Shown: in pieces, positions 28,237 through 35,765 of the stretch
Position numbering within the stretch: position 1 is the first letter of the stretch
How the letters are laid out: each line of letters opens with the position of its first letter
DNA from: Ereboglobus sp.
GTDB lineage: Bacteria; Verrucomicrobiota; Verrucomicrobiia; Opitutales; Opitutaceae
NCBI GenBank assembly: GCA_029974595.1
Contig: JARKRC010000046.1
Span: 47,081-111,080, forward strand
Length of the DNA: 64,000 nucleotides
Direction of reading: 5' to 3'
Made by a program: the position numbers and the translations under genes
Notes under the pieces: model-generated
The model's database searches: none
The model's input: the letters and a program-made list of their open reading frames with translations, nothing else
Told to the model about the DNA's origin: nothing

Positions 28237-29253
28237 TCACAACGGCTTCATCACGCCGTCGCGCTCATCGTGAAGTTTCGAGGTGTCGAGGCCGTCGAGC
28301 ACGAGCACGCCTTGGAGCGATGAAATCATGGAGGAATCGCTCCATTGCCAGACGATCGCGCCGTCCCTGTCGTATTCGACGAGCTGCACGCCGGAGCCGC
28401 CGTGCGTCGGGCCGTGTCCCTGCCAGTTGGCGAGAACGACATTGCCGCTTGGAAGCAGCTGGAACGTGGCCGCGAAATGCGGGTTCACCGCATCGGGCAC
28501 CTGGCCCTTTGCGCCCCACTTGCGGATGACTTTGCCGCCCTGGTCGAGCTCGACCATGAACCCGCCGTATCCGGCGGAGGCGATGATGTGATTGTTTGGC
28601 AGGCGCACGGCCTTCCACATGTTTTTGAATCCGTCCACCGGATACGTTTTCAGGTACCGGCCGTCGGTCGAGGCTTCGCGAATCTCGCCATTGCAGGACA
28701 TGAGATAGGTGCCCTGCGCGGTCTGGCGGACGAGGCGCACGTAGTTGCCATCATAGACGGCGGTGTTCGTGATTTTGCCGGACTTGTCGAGCGTGGCCAC
28801 GCATATGCCTTTTTTCCCGTTGAGATCGACACCCGCGATGAGCGTGCTGCCGTCGGGCTGGCGGCGCACCGAGGTCACCCCGGAGAGCGCGTCGTATCTC
28901 TTCAGTTCCCTGCCGTCGGCGATATTATATTCCACGAAGCCTTTGTCGTAGCCGATGAGGACGCGCCCGTCGCCGATGAGCTGCATGTCGCGCGCCTTGG
29001 GAAGGTCGTTTTTGACGAGCCAGTTTTTCGAGGGCTCGCGCTCATTGAGGTAGAAGAGCGTGCCGAGCCCTTCGTCGATGACGAGCAGCTCGTGCTGAAT
29101 GGGCTTCGCCGCGTGATTGTGATCGTGATCGTGGTTGTGATTGTGGGCGGCGGTTTTTGAGTCTGAGCATGCAGTCGTGAGCAGCAGGCTGAACGCCGCG
29201 GCCAGGATCGCAAACAGGGGGATTGTTTTTTTGGTGATCGAACGGGTGCTCAT
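28237..29253 (-). CDS. Lipoprotein beta-propeller with His-rich N terminus
   Basis: 338 residues. Signal peptide with lipobox TTAC, then a histidine/aspartate-rich linker (AAHNHNHDHDHNHAAKPIQH, residues about 36-55), then a repeated beta-propeller-type fold (LVIDEGLGTLFYLNE, GRVLIGYDKGFVEYN, GNVVLANWQGHGPTHGG). The His run could bind zinc, copper or nickel; this is inferred from composition. The propeller resembles PQQ/NHL-like sensor or scaffold proteins without an identified active site. ATG at 29253, 47 bp after the GDSL gene stop, so probably co-transcribed with it. Confidence 0.75.
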   Translation of the reverse strand: MSTRSITKKTIPLFAILAAAFSLLLTTACSDSKTAAHNHNHDHDHNHAAKPIQHELLVIDEGLGTLFYLNEREPSKNWLVKNDLPKARDMQLIGDGRVLIGYDKGFVEYNIADGRELKRYDALSGVTSVRRQPDGSTLIAGVDLNGKKGICVATLDKSGKITNTAVYDGNYVRLVRQTAQGTYLMSCNGEIREASTDGRYLKTYPVDGFKNMWKAVRLPNNHIIASAGYGGFMVELDQGGKVIRKWGAKGQVPDAVNPHFAATFQLLPSGNVVLANWQGHGPTHGGSGVQLVEYDRDGAIVWQWSDSSMISSLQGVLVLDGLDTSKLHDERDGVMKPL

Positions 29254-29300
29254 AAGTTTTTGGGTGAAATCGAAGTGTGAGGAGAAAGGGCGGCGCGTCC

Positions 29301-30047
29301 TTATTTCTTTGACGGCATGATTTTTTGGATCTCGGGAATGACGGCGTCGGCCCAGAGGTTGTAGCTGTCGGACGTGAGGTGCAGCAGGTCGGGCATCACG
29401 CTTTTTTCAAGCACGCCATCCTTCGTGAGGAACGCTTTGCCGATGTCGGCGTAGTAAACTTTTTTGCCATCGGCGAGTTTCTGGATGAGCTTGTTCGCGG
29501 CCTCGTTGTTGAGGCGTTTTTCGTCGTCGGGTTGCGCGCCGCGCGGGAAGATCGCGAGCACGAGGATTTTAGCGGACGGTTTGCGCTCCTGGATTTCGTT
29601 GATGCAAGCCTTCACGCCGGCGGCGATGTCGGAGGGTCTGTCCATGCGGTGGCCGGTGTTGTTGGTGCCGATCATCATGACCACGAGCTTGGGGTTGGCC
29701 TTGCCGTCGAGGAGTCCCCATTGCAGGCGCCAGAGGAGATTTTCCGTGCGGTCGCCGCCGATGCCGAAGGGTTTCGCGCCGAGCGGGGCGAGTTTTTCCG
29801 CCCACACGGCCTTGCCCTTGTTTTCCCACTGGTGGGTGATCGAGTCGCCGATGAACATGATGTCGAAGCCGCCGGCTTGGGCGCGCTCGACGAGTTCGGC
29901 ATGGCGTTTCCACCAGGAGACGCTGACCGCGCCGGTTCTTGCGCTGACCTGAGGCTCGGGCTTTGTGGCCTCGCCTTTTTGGGCCTGCGCAACGACAGGC
30001 AGCAACAGTGCAAATGCGAGGGCAATGGGTGCGATGTATTTTTTCAT
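29301..30047 (-). CDS. Secreted SGNH/GDSL hydrolase
   Basis: 248 residues with a signal peptide (MKKYIAPIALAFALLLPVVAQA). Block I IMFIGDSITHQWE (catalytic Ser), block II region FGIGGDRTENLLWRL, block III MMIGTNNTGH (oxyanion Asn) and block V DLLHLTSDSY (catalytic Asp and His) are all present. This subgroup resembles PAF-acetylhydrolase-like esterases; acting on acetylated sugars or lipids is likely but unproven. ATG at 30047 rather than the start 7 codons upstream, because it begins the signal peptide. Confidence 0.88.
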   Translation of the reverse strand: MKKYIAPIALAFALLLPVVAQAQKGEATKPEPQVSARTGAVSVSWWKRHAELVERAQAGGFDIMFIGDSITHQWENKGKAVWAEKLAPLGAKPFGIGGDRTENLLWRLQWGLLDGKANPKLVVMMIGTNNTGHRMDRPSDIAAGVKACINEIQERKPSAKILVLAIFPRGAQPDDEKRLNNEAANKLIQKLADGKKVYYADIGKAFLTKDGVLEKSVMPDLLHLTSDSYNLWADAVIPEIQKIMPSKK

Positions 30048-30367
30048 GAGCAATAAGAAGACGGCCATGCTGGGTCTTTCTTGTAATCAACGCGAGCCGA
30101 CAAATGAGGATTTTTTCTGCAATGGCAGTAATTTGCAACATCTTCGCCGAGTCGTTTTTCACTTAAGGGTTTCTTGATGCAATGCTTCCATTAACGGCTT
30201 CGATGAATGCTCCTCTTTCAACCAGGCTTAGGACAAAAACTCCTGTCTTTTCCGTTCAATAAAACGCATTGCTTCAACCGTGGCGCAAACCCACCAGCAG
30301 CCTTCCGTCGCGGATGAACCGGCCGTAATAACCAAATGCGCCAAGAGCACCGAGCGCGGCGAGGCCG
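30048..30367. other. Gene-free gap of 320 bp
   Basis: Between the GDSL hydrolase start and the stop of the M56 peptidase gene, both on the minus strand. It should contain the promoter of the GDSL/propeller pair. I see no stable hairpin with a T-tract, repeat or open frame worth calling. Confidence 0.5.
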
Positions 30368-31738
30368 CTATTTTATAAAATATCCGCTGGCGCGCCAGAC
30401 ACCGTCATCCTCTTTTTCAAACGTGACGGTCTCGATCATCGCGCCGGAATTTTTGTAATTCGCCTGGAACTGCGCGACGACAAACGTGCCCTCGATGTCC
30501 TTCATGCCCGGAGGCGTTGGTATTTTGTTCATTTCCTTCGACGCGAGCAGCGCGCGCGATGTGCATGCGCCGAGCGGCGTGCGCACGACTTTCATGGTCG
30601 CGTCCCACTTGTCCTGCGTCATCGCGGCCTTGAATAATTTCGATGCGTCGCTCCAGGCGCCGGCATATTTGCCTTCGTCGGCCAGCTTCAGCCACGCGAG
30701 CATGGCTTGAATCGCCGGGTCGGATTTCGCGGTGTCGGCTTGAGCCGCGGACGCCGCCGGTTCGGCGGCGCGGACAGGGAGAAACGCCGCGGTCACGACG
30801 ATTCCGATTGTGAGAATAACCGCGAGCAGCGCGCGCGGTGTTTTTTGAGCATGGTTGATAATCATGAGCATTCTGTATTTGAGGTTCTGGTTGGATTCCC
30901 CCACGACGAGAGCGCCGAGGGGAAGCGAAAATGTTCCACTGTGTTTCAATGCTTCCACAAAAGCCTCGCCGTAATCGCCCGCCTCCGTGCCGCCGCCCAT
31001 CCACGCGATCGCGCACTCGTCCGCCGCCTCCTCGCGAAAACGCATCCATGCGCGCGTGCCGATATGCACGAACGGATTGAACCAGTGCACGGCGCACGCG
31101 AGCGTGTGCAACCAGTGCAGCGGAATGTCGAGCGAGCGAAAATGCGCCAGTTCATGCAGCAAAATCGCGCGCAATTTTTCGCGCGGCATCAAGCGCACCA
31201 TCTCCGCCGGGAGCAAAATCCTCGGGCGCAGCCAGCCGTGCAGCGCCGGCGCGGGCACGGCCTCCGACACGGCGATTCCGATCGGCGCGGTGATGCGCGC
31301 GCCGGCCTTGCAGTCTTCGAGCAACGAGAGCAATTCGCCGTCCGTGTTGAGCCTCATGCGCGACCAATGCCGCGACGCGCGCACTGTCCGCACAATCACC
31401 ACCGCCATATAAACAATCGCGCCAAGCAGCCAGACCACCGCCAGCACGCGCAACCACATCGCGCCCGCGAAATGCGGCTCCGCGACACTCGGAACACGGG
31501 CTCCGAAAGCGGCCTCAATCACATGCGCGCGACCGGCCTGCATAGTCATCGCAAGCGGCGCATCCAGTGCCGCGGGGAAAACCGGCACGCCCGATGGCAG
31601 CAGAAAACTCATGGGCACAATCACCCACCAAAGCCGCCTGCTGCGCGTATTCATGCGCGAGCCCAACACGCGGTCGAGCAGCCACACCAATGCAAGCGTG
31701 ACGGTGCTGCGAATCGTAAGTGCCAGAAGAAGGCTCAT
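30368..31738 (-). CDS. M56 (BlaR1-type) membrane metallopeptidase with C-terminal DUF4019 domain
   Basis: 456 residues. Membrane helices near residues 3-20, 36-60 and 95-117, a zinc site HELAH at residues 195-199 in the cytoplasmic peptidase loop, then a helix near 300-320 (LLAVILTIGIVVTAAFLPV). The outer C-terminal domain (from about 335) reads as DUF4019: AMLAWLKLADEGKYAGAWSD..., TPLGACTSRAL, DGVWRASGYFIK. BlaR1 family members cleave their partner repressor on sensing a signal; here DUF4019 replaces the penicillin-binding sensor. The ATG at 31738 is 14 bp after the blaI-like stop. The longer frame to 33295 is spurious. Confidence 0.88.
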   Translation of the reverse strand: MSLLLALTIRSTVTLALVWLLDRVLGSRMNTRSRRLWWVIVPMSFLLPSGVPVFPAALDAPLAMTMQAGRAHVIEAAFGARVPSVAEPHFAGAMWLRVLAVVWLLGAIVYMAVVIVRTVRASRHWSRMRLNTDGELLSLLEDCKAGARITAPIGIAVSEAVPAPALHGWLRPRILLPAEMVRLMPREKLRAILLHELAHFRSLDIPLHWLHTLACAVHWFNPFVHIGTRAWMRFREEAADECAIAWMGGGTEAGDYGEAFVEALKHSGTFSLPLGALVVGESNQNLKYRMLMIINHAQKTPRALLAVILTIGIVVTAAFLPVRAAEPAASAAQADTAKSDPAIQAMLAWLKLADEGKYAGAWSDASKLFKAAMTQDKWDATMKVVRTPLGACTSRALLASKEMNKIPTPPGMKDIEGTFVVAQFQANYKNSGAMIETVTFEKEDDGVWRASGYFIK

Positions 31739-31752
31739 GTTTTTGCTGGCGT

Positions 31753-32133
31753 TTATTTTTTCCTCGATGTCCGCAAAAGATTTTCGAGCTCGGCGATGTC
31801 CTCCTTGCGCAGCTTTTTGCCCGTCCCGGCAAAATGCGCGAGCAGCGGAGACAGAGCGCCGTCGAACACGCGGTCGACAAACGATTCCGTTGCCTCGGCG
31901 CGGCACTGCTCCTCGCTGAACGCGGCGGTGTAGACATACGACTTGCCGGCCTTTTCGTGATTCAGCGCCCCTTTGCGCAGCAGACGGTTGAGGAGCGTCT
32001 TCACCGTGGACGGCGACCACTCGTTCGGGCCGGCGAGCGCGTCGATCACGACCTGCGCCTGACACGGGCCGTCGCGCCAGACGATTTTCATCACATCCCA
32101 TTCGGACTCGGAAATGCGGGGAGGCGTTTTCAT
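31753..32133 (-). CDS. BlaI/MecI-family transcriptional repressor
   Basis: 126 residues: N-terminal winged helix (RISESEWDVMKIVWRDG, WSPSTVKTLLNRLLRKGAL, YVYTAAFSEEQCRAEATESF) and a helical dimerisation tail. Family members repress their own operon until the M56 partner inactivates them. The start ATG at 32133 is only 2 bp from a TACA-N2-TGTA operator-like site, leaving no room for a ribosome-binding site. Operon with the M56 gene downstream. Confidence 0.93.
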   Translation of the reverse strand: MKTPPRISESEWDVMKIVWRDGPCQAQVVIDALAGPNEWSPSTVKTLLNRLLRKGALNHEKAGKSYVYTAAFSEEQCRAEATESFVDRVFDGALSPLLAHFAGTGKKLRKEDIAELENLLRTSRKK

Positions 32134-32134
32134 T

Positions 32135-32170
32135 TACAGGTGTAATCAATAAACTGATTACAATTGTCAA
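32135..32170 (-). promoter_or_regulatory. BlaI-type operator pair with -35 element
   Basis: TACAGGTGTA (32135-32144) and TACAATTGTC (32159-32168) match the TACA/TGTA core reported for BlaI/MecI sites, 24 bp apart. On the minus strand a consensus TTGACA overlaps the distal site at 32165-32170; the -10 would then fall near 32142-32147, poorly conserved, with transcription starting at or just before the ATG. Confidence 0.65.
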
Positions 32171-32178
32171 CGGAAAAT

Positions 32179-32265
32179 TGGGAGCGCCGGTCTTCAGATC
32201 GGCATAACATCGCGTAACGCTGCCCTTTTTTCCAAGCTTGCCGATCTGAAGATCGGCGCTCCCAA
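32179..32265. repeat. Bipartite palindrome class C
   Basis: Two inverted 26-bp arms (32179-32204, 32240-32265; one mismatch), each itself hairpin-forming around GATCTTCAGATC, with a 35-bp centre. The same design as the class A elements, with unrelated sequence. It separates the blaI promoter from uppS. Confidence 0.8.
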
Positions 32266-32332
32266 CTCCGCCCCCCCGCCCACAAACTCTTGCCACTCTC
32301 CGCGCGGCGCACCTAAATCGCGCATTTTGAAA

Positions 32333-33097
32333 ATGCCGCCAGCCCACAAACAACCCATGCCGCCCGCGACGACGCCCGCGCACGTCGCGATCATCATGGA
32401 CGGCAATGGGCGCTGGGCAAAACAACGCGGCCTTCCGCGTCTTGAAGGCCACCGTCGGGGCGCGAAAGCCGTGCGCGCCACGCTCACCGCCGCTTTCGAG
32501 GCCGGCGTGAAATATCTGACGCTCTACGCCTTTTCCGTCGAAAACTGGAAACGCCCGCAGGACGAGGTCGGCGGCCTCATGGGCCTGCTCAACTATTTTC
32601 TCAAGCAGGAACTCAAGACGCTCCAGAAAAACAAAATCGCCCTCCGCACCATTGGGCGCACCGACGCGCTGCCCGCCGACGTCCGCAAGGAACTCGCCGC
32701 CACCATCAAGGCCACCGCGCACCACAAGGAGCGCACGCTTGTCCTCGCGCTCAATTACGGCTCGCGCACTGAAATCGCCGATGCCGCCCGCGCCTATGCC
32801 GAGGCCGTCGCCAGCGGAAAACAAAAAAACGACGAGGCTTCGTGGGATGATTTCGCGCGCCATCTTTACACTGCCGGCATTCCGGATCCCGACCTCGTGA
32901 TCCGCACCTCCGGCGAAACGCGCATCAGCAATTTCCTCCTGATGCAAAGCGCCTATGCCGAATTCATTTTCACACCCGTGCTCTGGCCCGATTTCGGCAA
33001 GGACGAGCTCCATGCCTGCCTCGCCGAATACGCCCGCCGCGAACGCCGCTTTGGGCGAACAAGCGAACAGGTCGCTGGCGCGAAGGGTGAAAAGTGA
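32333..33097 (+). CDS. uppS: Isoprenyl (undecaprenyl) diphosphate synthase
   Basis: cis-Prenyltransferase that makes the C55 carrier for peptidoglycan and O-antigen. VAIIMDGNGRWAKQRGLPRL holds the pyrophosphate-binding Asp and the GNGRWA loop; TLYAFSVENWKRP and DLVIRTSGETRISNFLLMQ are the other conserved blocks. 254 residues from the ATG at 32333; 32357 is an alternative. The last residues (GAKGEK) and the stop codon are read from the heptamer repeat at 33082, so the natural C terminus has been replaced or extended. Confidence 0.93.
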   Translation: MPPAHKQPMPPATTPAHVAIIMDGNGRWAKQRGLPRLEGHRRGAKAVRATLTAAFEAGVKYLTLYAFSVENWKRPQDEVGGLMGLLNYFLKQELKTLQKNKIALRTIGRTDALPADVRKELAATIKATAHHKERTLVLALNYGSRTEIADAARAYAEAVASGKQKNDEASWDDFARHLYTAGIPDPDLVIRTSGETRISNFLLMQSAYAEFIFTPVLWPDFGKDELHACLAEYARRERRFGRTSEQVAGAKGEK

Positions 33098-33114
33098 AGG
33101 GTGAAGAGTGAAAG
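33082..33114 (+). repeat. GTGAARR heptamer repeat, left arm
   Basis: 33 bp built from the heptamer GTGAARR. Inverted partner at 33558-33590, same length, 28 of 33 positions equal. The left arm overlaps the 3' end of uppS. Confidence 0.8.
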
Positions 33115-33128
33115 GGCTGACGCAGCGA

Positions 33129-33524
33129 ATGAAAGCACAACGAAACAGCACGGACAAAACGGCGCGCGATCTTTGCGAGCGCACGTTTTCGTTTGCCGTT
33201 CGCGTTACGACGCTTTGCCGCACGCTTTCACGCCGCGCCGCGCCCGAGGAGGCGCGATTGCTTGCGAGGCAGCTTTTCCGTGCGGGCACATCCATAGGGG
33301 CGAATGTTGAAGAAGCGCAGGGCGGGCAAAGCAGGGCCGATTATGCGTCCAAGATGGCCATCGCCTGCAAAGAAGCCCGCGAGGCTCATTACTGGCTTCG
33401 ATTGCTCGCCGCGACAAACCCATCGCTGACGCAACGCCTCGATGACATCATGGATGAAGCCGATCAGCTCGTCTCCATTCTGACTGTTATCGTAAAAAAA
33501 TGCCGCGCAACCCCTGACAAATAA
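33129..33524 (+). CDS. Four-helix-bundle protein (23S rRNA intervening-sequence type)
   Basis: 131 residues, all helical. FAVRVTTLCRTLSRR, RQLFRAGTSIGANVEEAQGG, SKMAIACKEAREAHYWLRLL are the diagnostic blocks of the four-helix-bundle family first seen in 23S rRNA intervening sequences. These proteins occur alone or in mobile contexts; a nucleic-acid-binding role has been suggested for some. Start ATG at 33129 or GTG at 33108. It interrupts uppS and cdsA and lies exactly between inverted heptamer arms, so it reads as an inserted cassette. Confidence 0.9.
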   Translation: MKAQRNSTDKTARDLCERTFSFAVRVTTLCRTLSRRAAPEEARLLARQLFRAGTSIGANVEEAQGGQSRADYASKMAIACKEAREAHYWLRLLAATNPSLTQRLDDIMDEADQLVSILTVIVKKCRATPDK

Positions 33525-33557
33525 CACTGCCCGCAATCCGCCTCCTCCGGTTTTCCG

Positions 33558-33590
33558 CTTTCACTCTTCACTTTTCACCCTTCACTCTTC
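33558..33590 (-). repeat. GTGAARR heptamer repeat, right arm
   Basis: Inverted copy of 33082-33114, ending 7 bp before the GTG start of cdsA, so any ribosome-binding site of cdsA would have to come from the repeat. Confidence 0.8.
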
Positions 33591-33597
33591 TTCCACC

Positions 33598-34434
33598 GTG
33601 TCTGTCATCTTAAAACGAACCCTCACCACGCTCGCCCTTTGGGCGGGGATCATTGCATTGCTCTATTTCGTCGGCGCGCACGCCGCCGTCTGGATGGTCG
33701 CGCTCATGGCCGTCGTTTCCATTTACGAATTCAACAAGCTCACGCGCGCGATCGGGCATCATCCGTTCCAGATCATGAGCATGATCGTCGCGGGCCTGAT
33801 GATCCTCGTGCCGTTTTATTTTCCCCAATGCCATGTCACGACCGCCGACCTGCTTGTGATCGGCGCCATCGCCGCGGCCGTCCGCATCCTCGGCGAGCGC
33901 GACCCGGCCACCCGCACCGAAACGCTCGCCTCGACACTTTTTGCGCTCGTTTACGTGCCGCTCATGCTCAGCTATTTTGTCCGCATCGTCGGGCAATACA
34001 CCTCGCCCAGCCCGTCGAGCGGCGTCCTGTTTTTTGTGTGGGTGGTGATCGTCACAAAACTCTGCGACACCGGAGCGCTCCTCACCGGCATGGCTTGCGG
34101 CAAACACAAGATGACGCCCGTCATCAGCCCGAAAAAAACATGGGAGGGCGTTGTCGGCGGCGTCATCACCTCGGCGCTCATCAGTGCGCTCTTCGCATGG
34201 CTCTTTGCGCACTGGCTGCCGGCGAATTTTACGCCGCTCTTTGCCGCGCTCGTCGCGCTGCCGCTTGCCGTGCTCGGCGTGATCGGCGACCTCGTGGAAT
34301 CGATCATCAAGCGCCGTGCCGATATCAAGGACTCCGGCAACCTCGCGCCGGGCATCGGCGGCATGTTCGATCTCACCGACAGCCTCATCCTCACCGCTCC
34401 CGCCGCCTATTGGCTGCTGTATTATTTGATGTGA
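33598..34434 (+). CDS. cdsA: Phosphatidate cytidylyltransferase
   Basis: Makes CDP-diacylglycerol from phosphatidate and CTP in the inner membrane. 278 residues with about eight membrane segments, and the conserved C-terminal signature GDLVESIIKRRADIKDSGNL then PGIGGMFDLTDSLI. KKTWEGVVGG is the preceding loop. Start is GTG at 33598; no ATG fits. Followed by dxr after 1 bp, so translationally linked. Confidence 0.93.
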   Translation: MSVILKRTLTTLALWAGIIALLYFVGAHAAVWMVALMAVVSIYEFNKLTRAIGHHPFQIMSMIVAGLMILVPFYFPQCHVTTADLLVIGAIAAAVRILGERDPATRTETLASTLFALVYVPLMLSYFVRIVGQYTSPSPSSGVLFFVWVVIVTKLCDTGALLTGMACGKHKMTPVISPKKTWEGVVGGVITSALISALFAWLFAHWLPANFTPLFAALVALPLAVLGVIGDLVESIIKRRADIKDSGNLAPGIGGMFDLTDSLILTAPAAYWLLYYLM

Positions 34435-34435
34435 A

Positions 34436-35620
34436 ATGAAAAAACGCATCGTACTCCTCGGCGCCACCGGGTCCATCGGCGAAAACACCCTGCGCGTCAT
34501 CGCCGCGCATCCCGGCCAGCTCGAACTCGTCGGCATCGCCGCGCATGGCAACTGGCGGAAACTCGTCGACATCGCACGCCGGTTTCGCGTCCCTCACGTC
34601 GCGATCTTCGACGAGAAAGCCCGCGCCGAGGCCGTCGCCCAATCCGCGTTCGGCGGTTCGCAATCGCCATGTCATCTGCACGCGCCGGGCGTCGATGGCC
34701 TGCTTTCGCTCGCGCGCCTTCCTGAGGCCGACACCGTGCTTGTCGCCGTTGTCGGCACGCAAGGCCTTCGTCCCGCGCTCGCCGCGATCGAGTCGGGAAA
34801 AACGCTCGCGCTTGCAAGCAAGGAAATCCTCGTGCTCGCGGGCAGGTTCGTGATGGACGCCGCGCGCCGTCACGGCACCCCGCTGCTTCCGGTGGACAGC
34901 GAGCACAACGCCGTTTTTCAATGCCTCGCCGGACGCCCCGCCGACGCCGCGCTGCGCCGCGTCACGCTCACCGCCAGCGGCGGCGCGTTCCGCGACTGGC
35001 CGCTCGAACGGCTCGCGCACGTCACGCCCGCCGATGCGCTCCGCCACCCGAATTGGGCGATGGGCGCGAAGATCACCGTCGATTGCGCCACACTCGCGAA
35101 CAAGGGTCTCGAACTCATCGAGGCCCAGATGCTCTTCGGCCTGCGCCCCGATCAATGCGCCGCCGTGCTTCATCCGCAAAGCATCGTGCACGCGCTTGTC
35201 GAATTCACCGACGGCTCCATGCTCGCGCAGCTCTGCCCGCCCTCGATGACCTTTCCCATCCAGCACGCGCTGCTGCATCCGGCGCGCAGCGGCAGCGGCA
35301 CGGAAAACGCGCTCAATTTCTCGCGCCTCCTGACGCTTGAGTTTCGTCCCGTCGATGAAACGCGCTTCCCGATGCTCGCCCTCGCGAAACAAACCATGCG
35401 CGCCAGCGGCGCCGCGCCCGCGATTTACAACGCCGCCAACGAAATCGCCGTCGCCGCGTTTCTCGAAAACCGCCTCCCGTTTCTCGGCATCCCCGGCATC
35501 GTCGAAAAAACGCTTTCCACGCTCGCAACCGATGCCTCGCGCGACCCGGACACACTCGACGCCGTCCTCGTCCTCGATACCGAGGCCCGCCGTGTGGCGA
35601 AAGGTTTTTTGGACAAATAA
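34436..35620 (+). CDS. dxr: 1-deoxy-D-xylulose 5-phosphate reductoisomerase
   Basis: First committed step of the MEP isoprenoid pathway, NADPH-dependent. NADPH site VLLGATGSIGENTLRV at the N terminus; metal and substrate residues in LPVDSEHNAVFQCL (D and E), TLTASGGAFRDW, and HPNWAMGAKITVDCATLANK. 394 residues, usual length. It supplies precursors for the uppS product two genes upstream. ATG at 34436. Confidence 0.95.
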   Translation: MKKRIVLLGATGSIGENTLRVIAAHPGQLELVGIAAHGNWRKLVDIARRFRVPHVAIFDEKARAEAVAQSAFGGSQSPCHLHAPGVDGLLSLARLPEADTVLVAVVGTQGLRPALAAIESGKTLALASKEILVLAGRFVMDAARRHGTPLLPVDSEHNAVFQCLAGRPADAALRRVTLTASGGAFRDWPLERLAHVTPADALRHPNWAMGAKITVDCATLANKGLELIEAQMLFGLRPDQCAAVLHPQSIVHALVEFTDGSMLAQLCPPSMTFPIQHALLHPARSGSGTENALNFSRLLTLEFRPVDETRFPMLALAKQTMRASGAAPAIYNAANEIAVAAFLENRLPFLGIPGIVEKTLSTLATDASRDPDTLDAVLVLDTEARRVAKGFLDK

Positions 35621-35765
35621 CCGCCTGTCTTGGCAAAGCCATGCTTACAAAAATGTAACCCAAGTTTGCGAAAAAACCATTGAGCCGCGCCGCCACGGGC
35701 TCCGATAATCCCCGCAAACTCGGAACACGTCCGCACCTGTTCCCCGCATCACAACCATTTATTTC

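Noticed and set aside
30368..33295. 975-residue minus-strand frame covering the M56 peptidase, blaI region and uppS
   Set aside because: Only 30368-31738 has family sequence; the rest is antisense or out of frame to better-supported genes.
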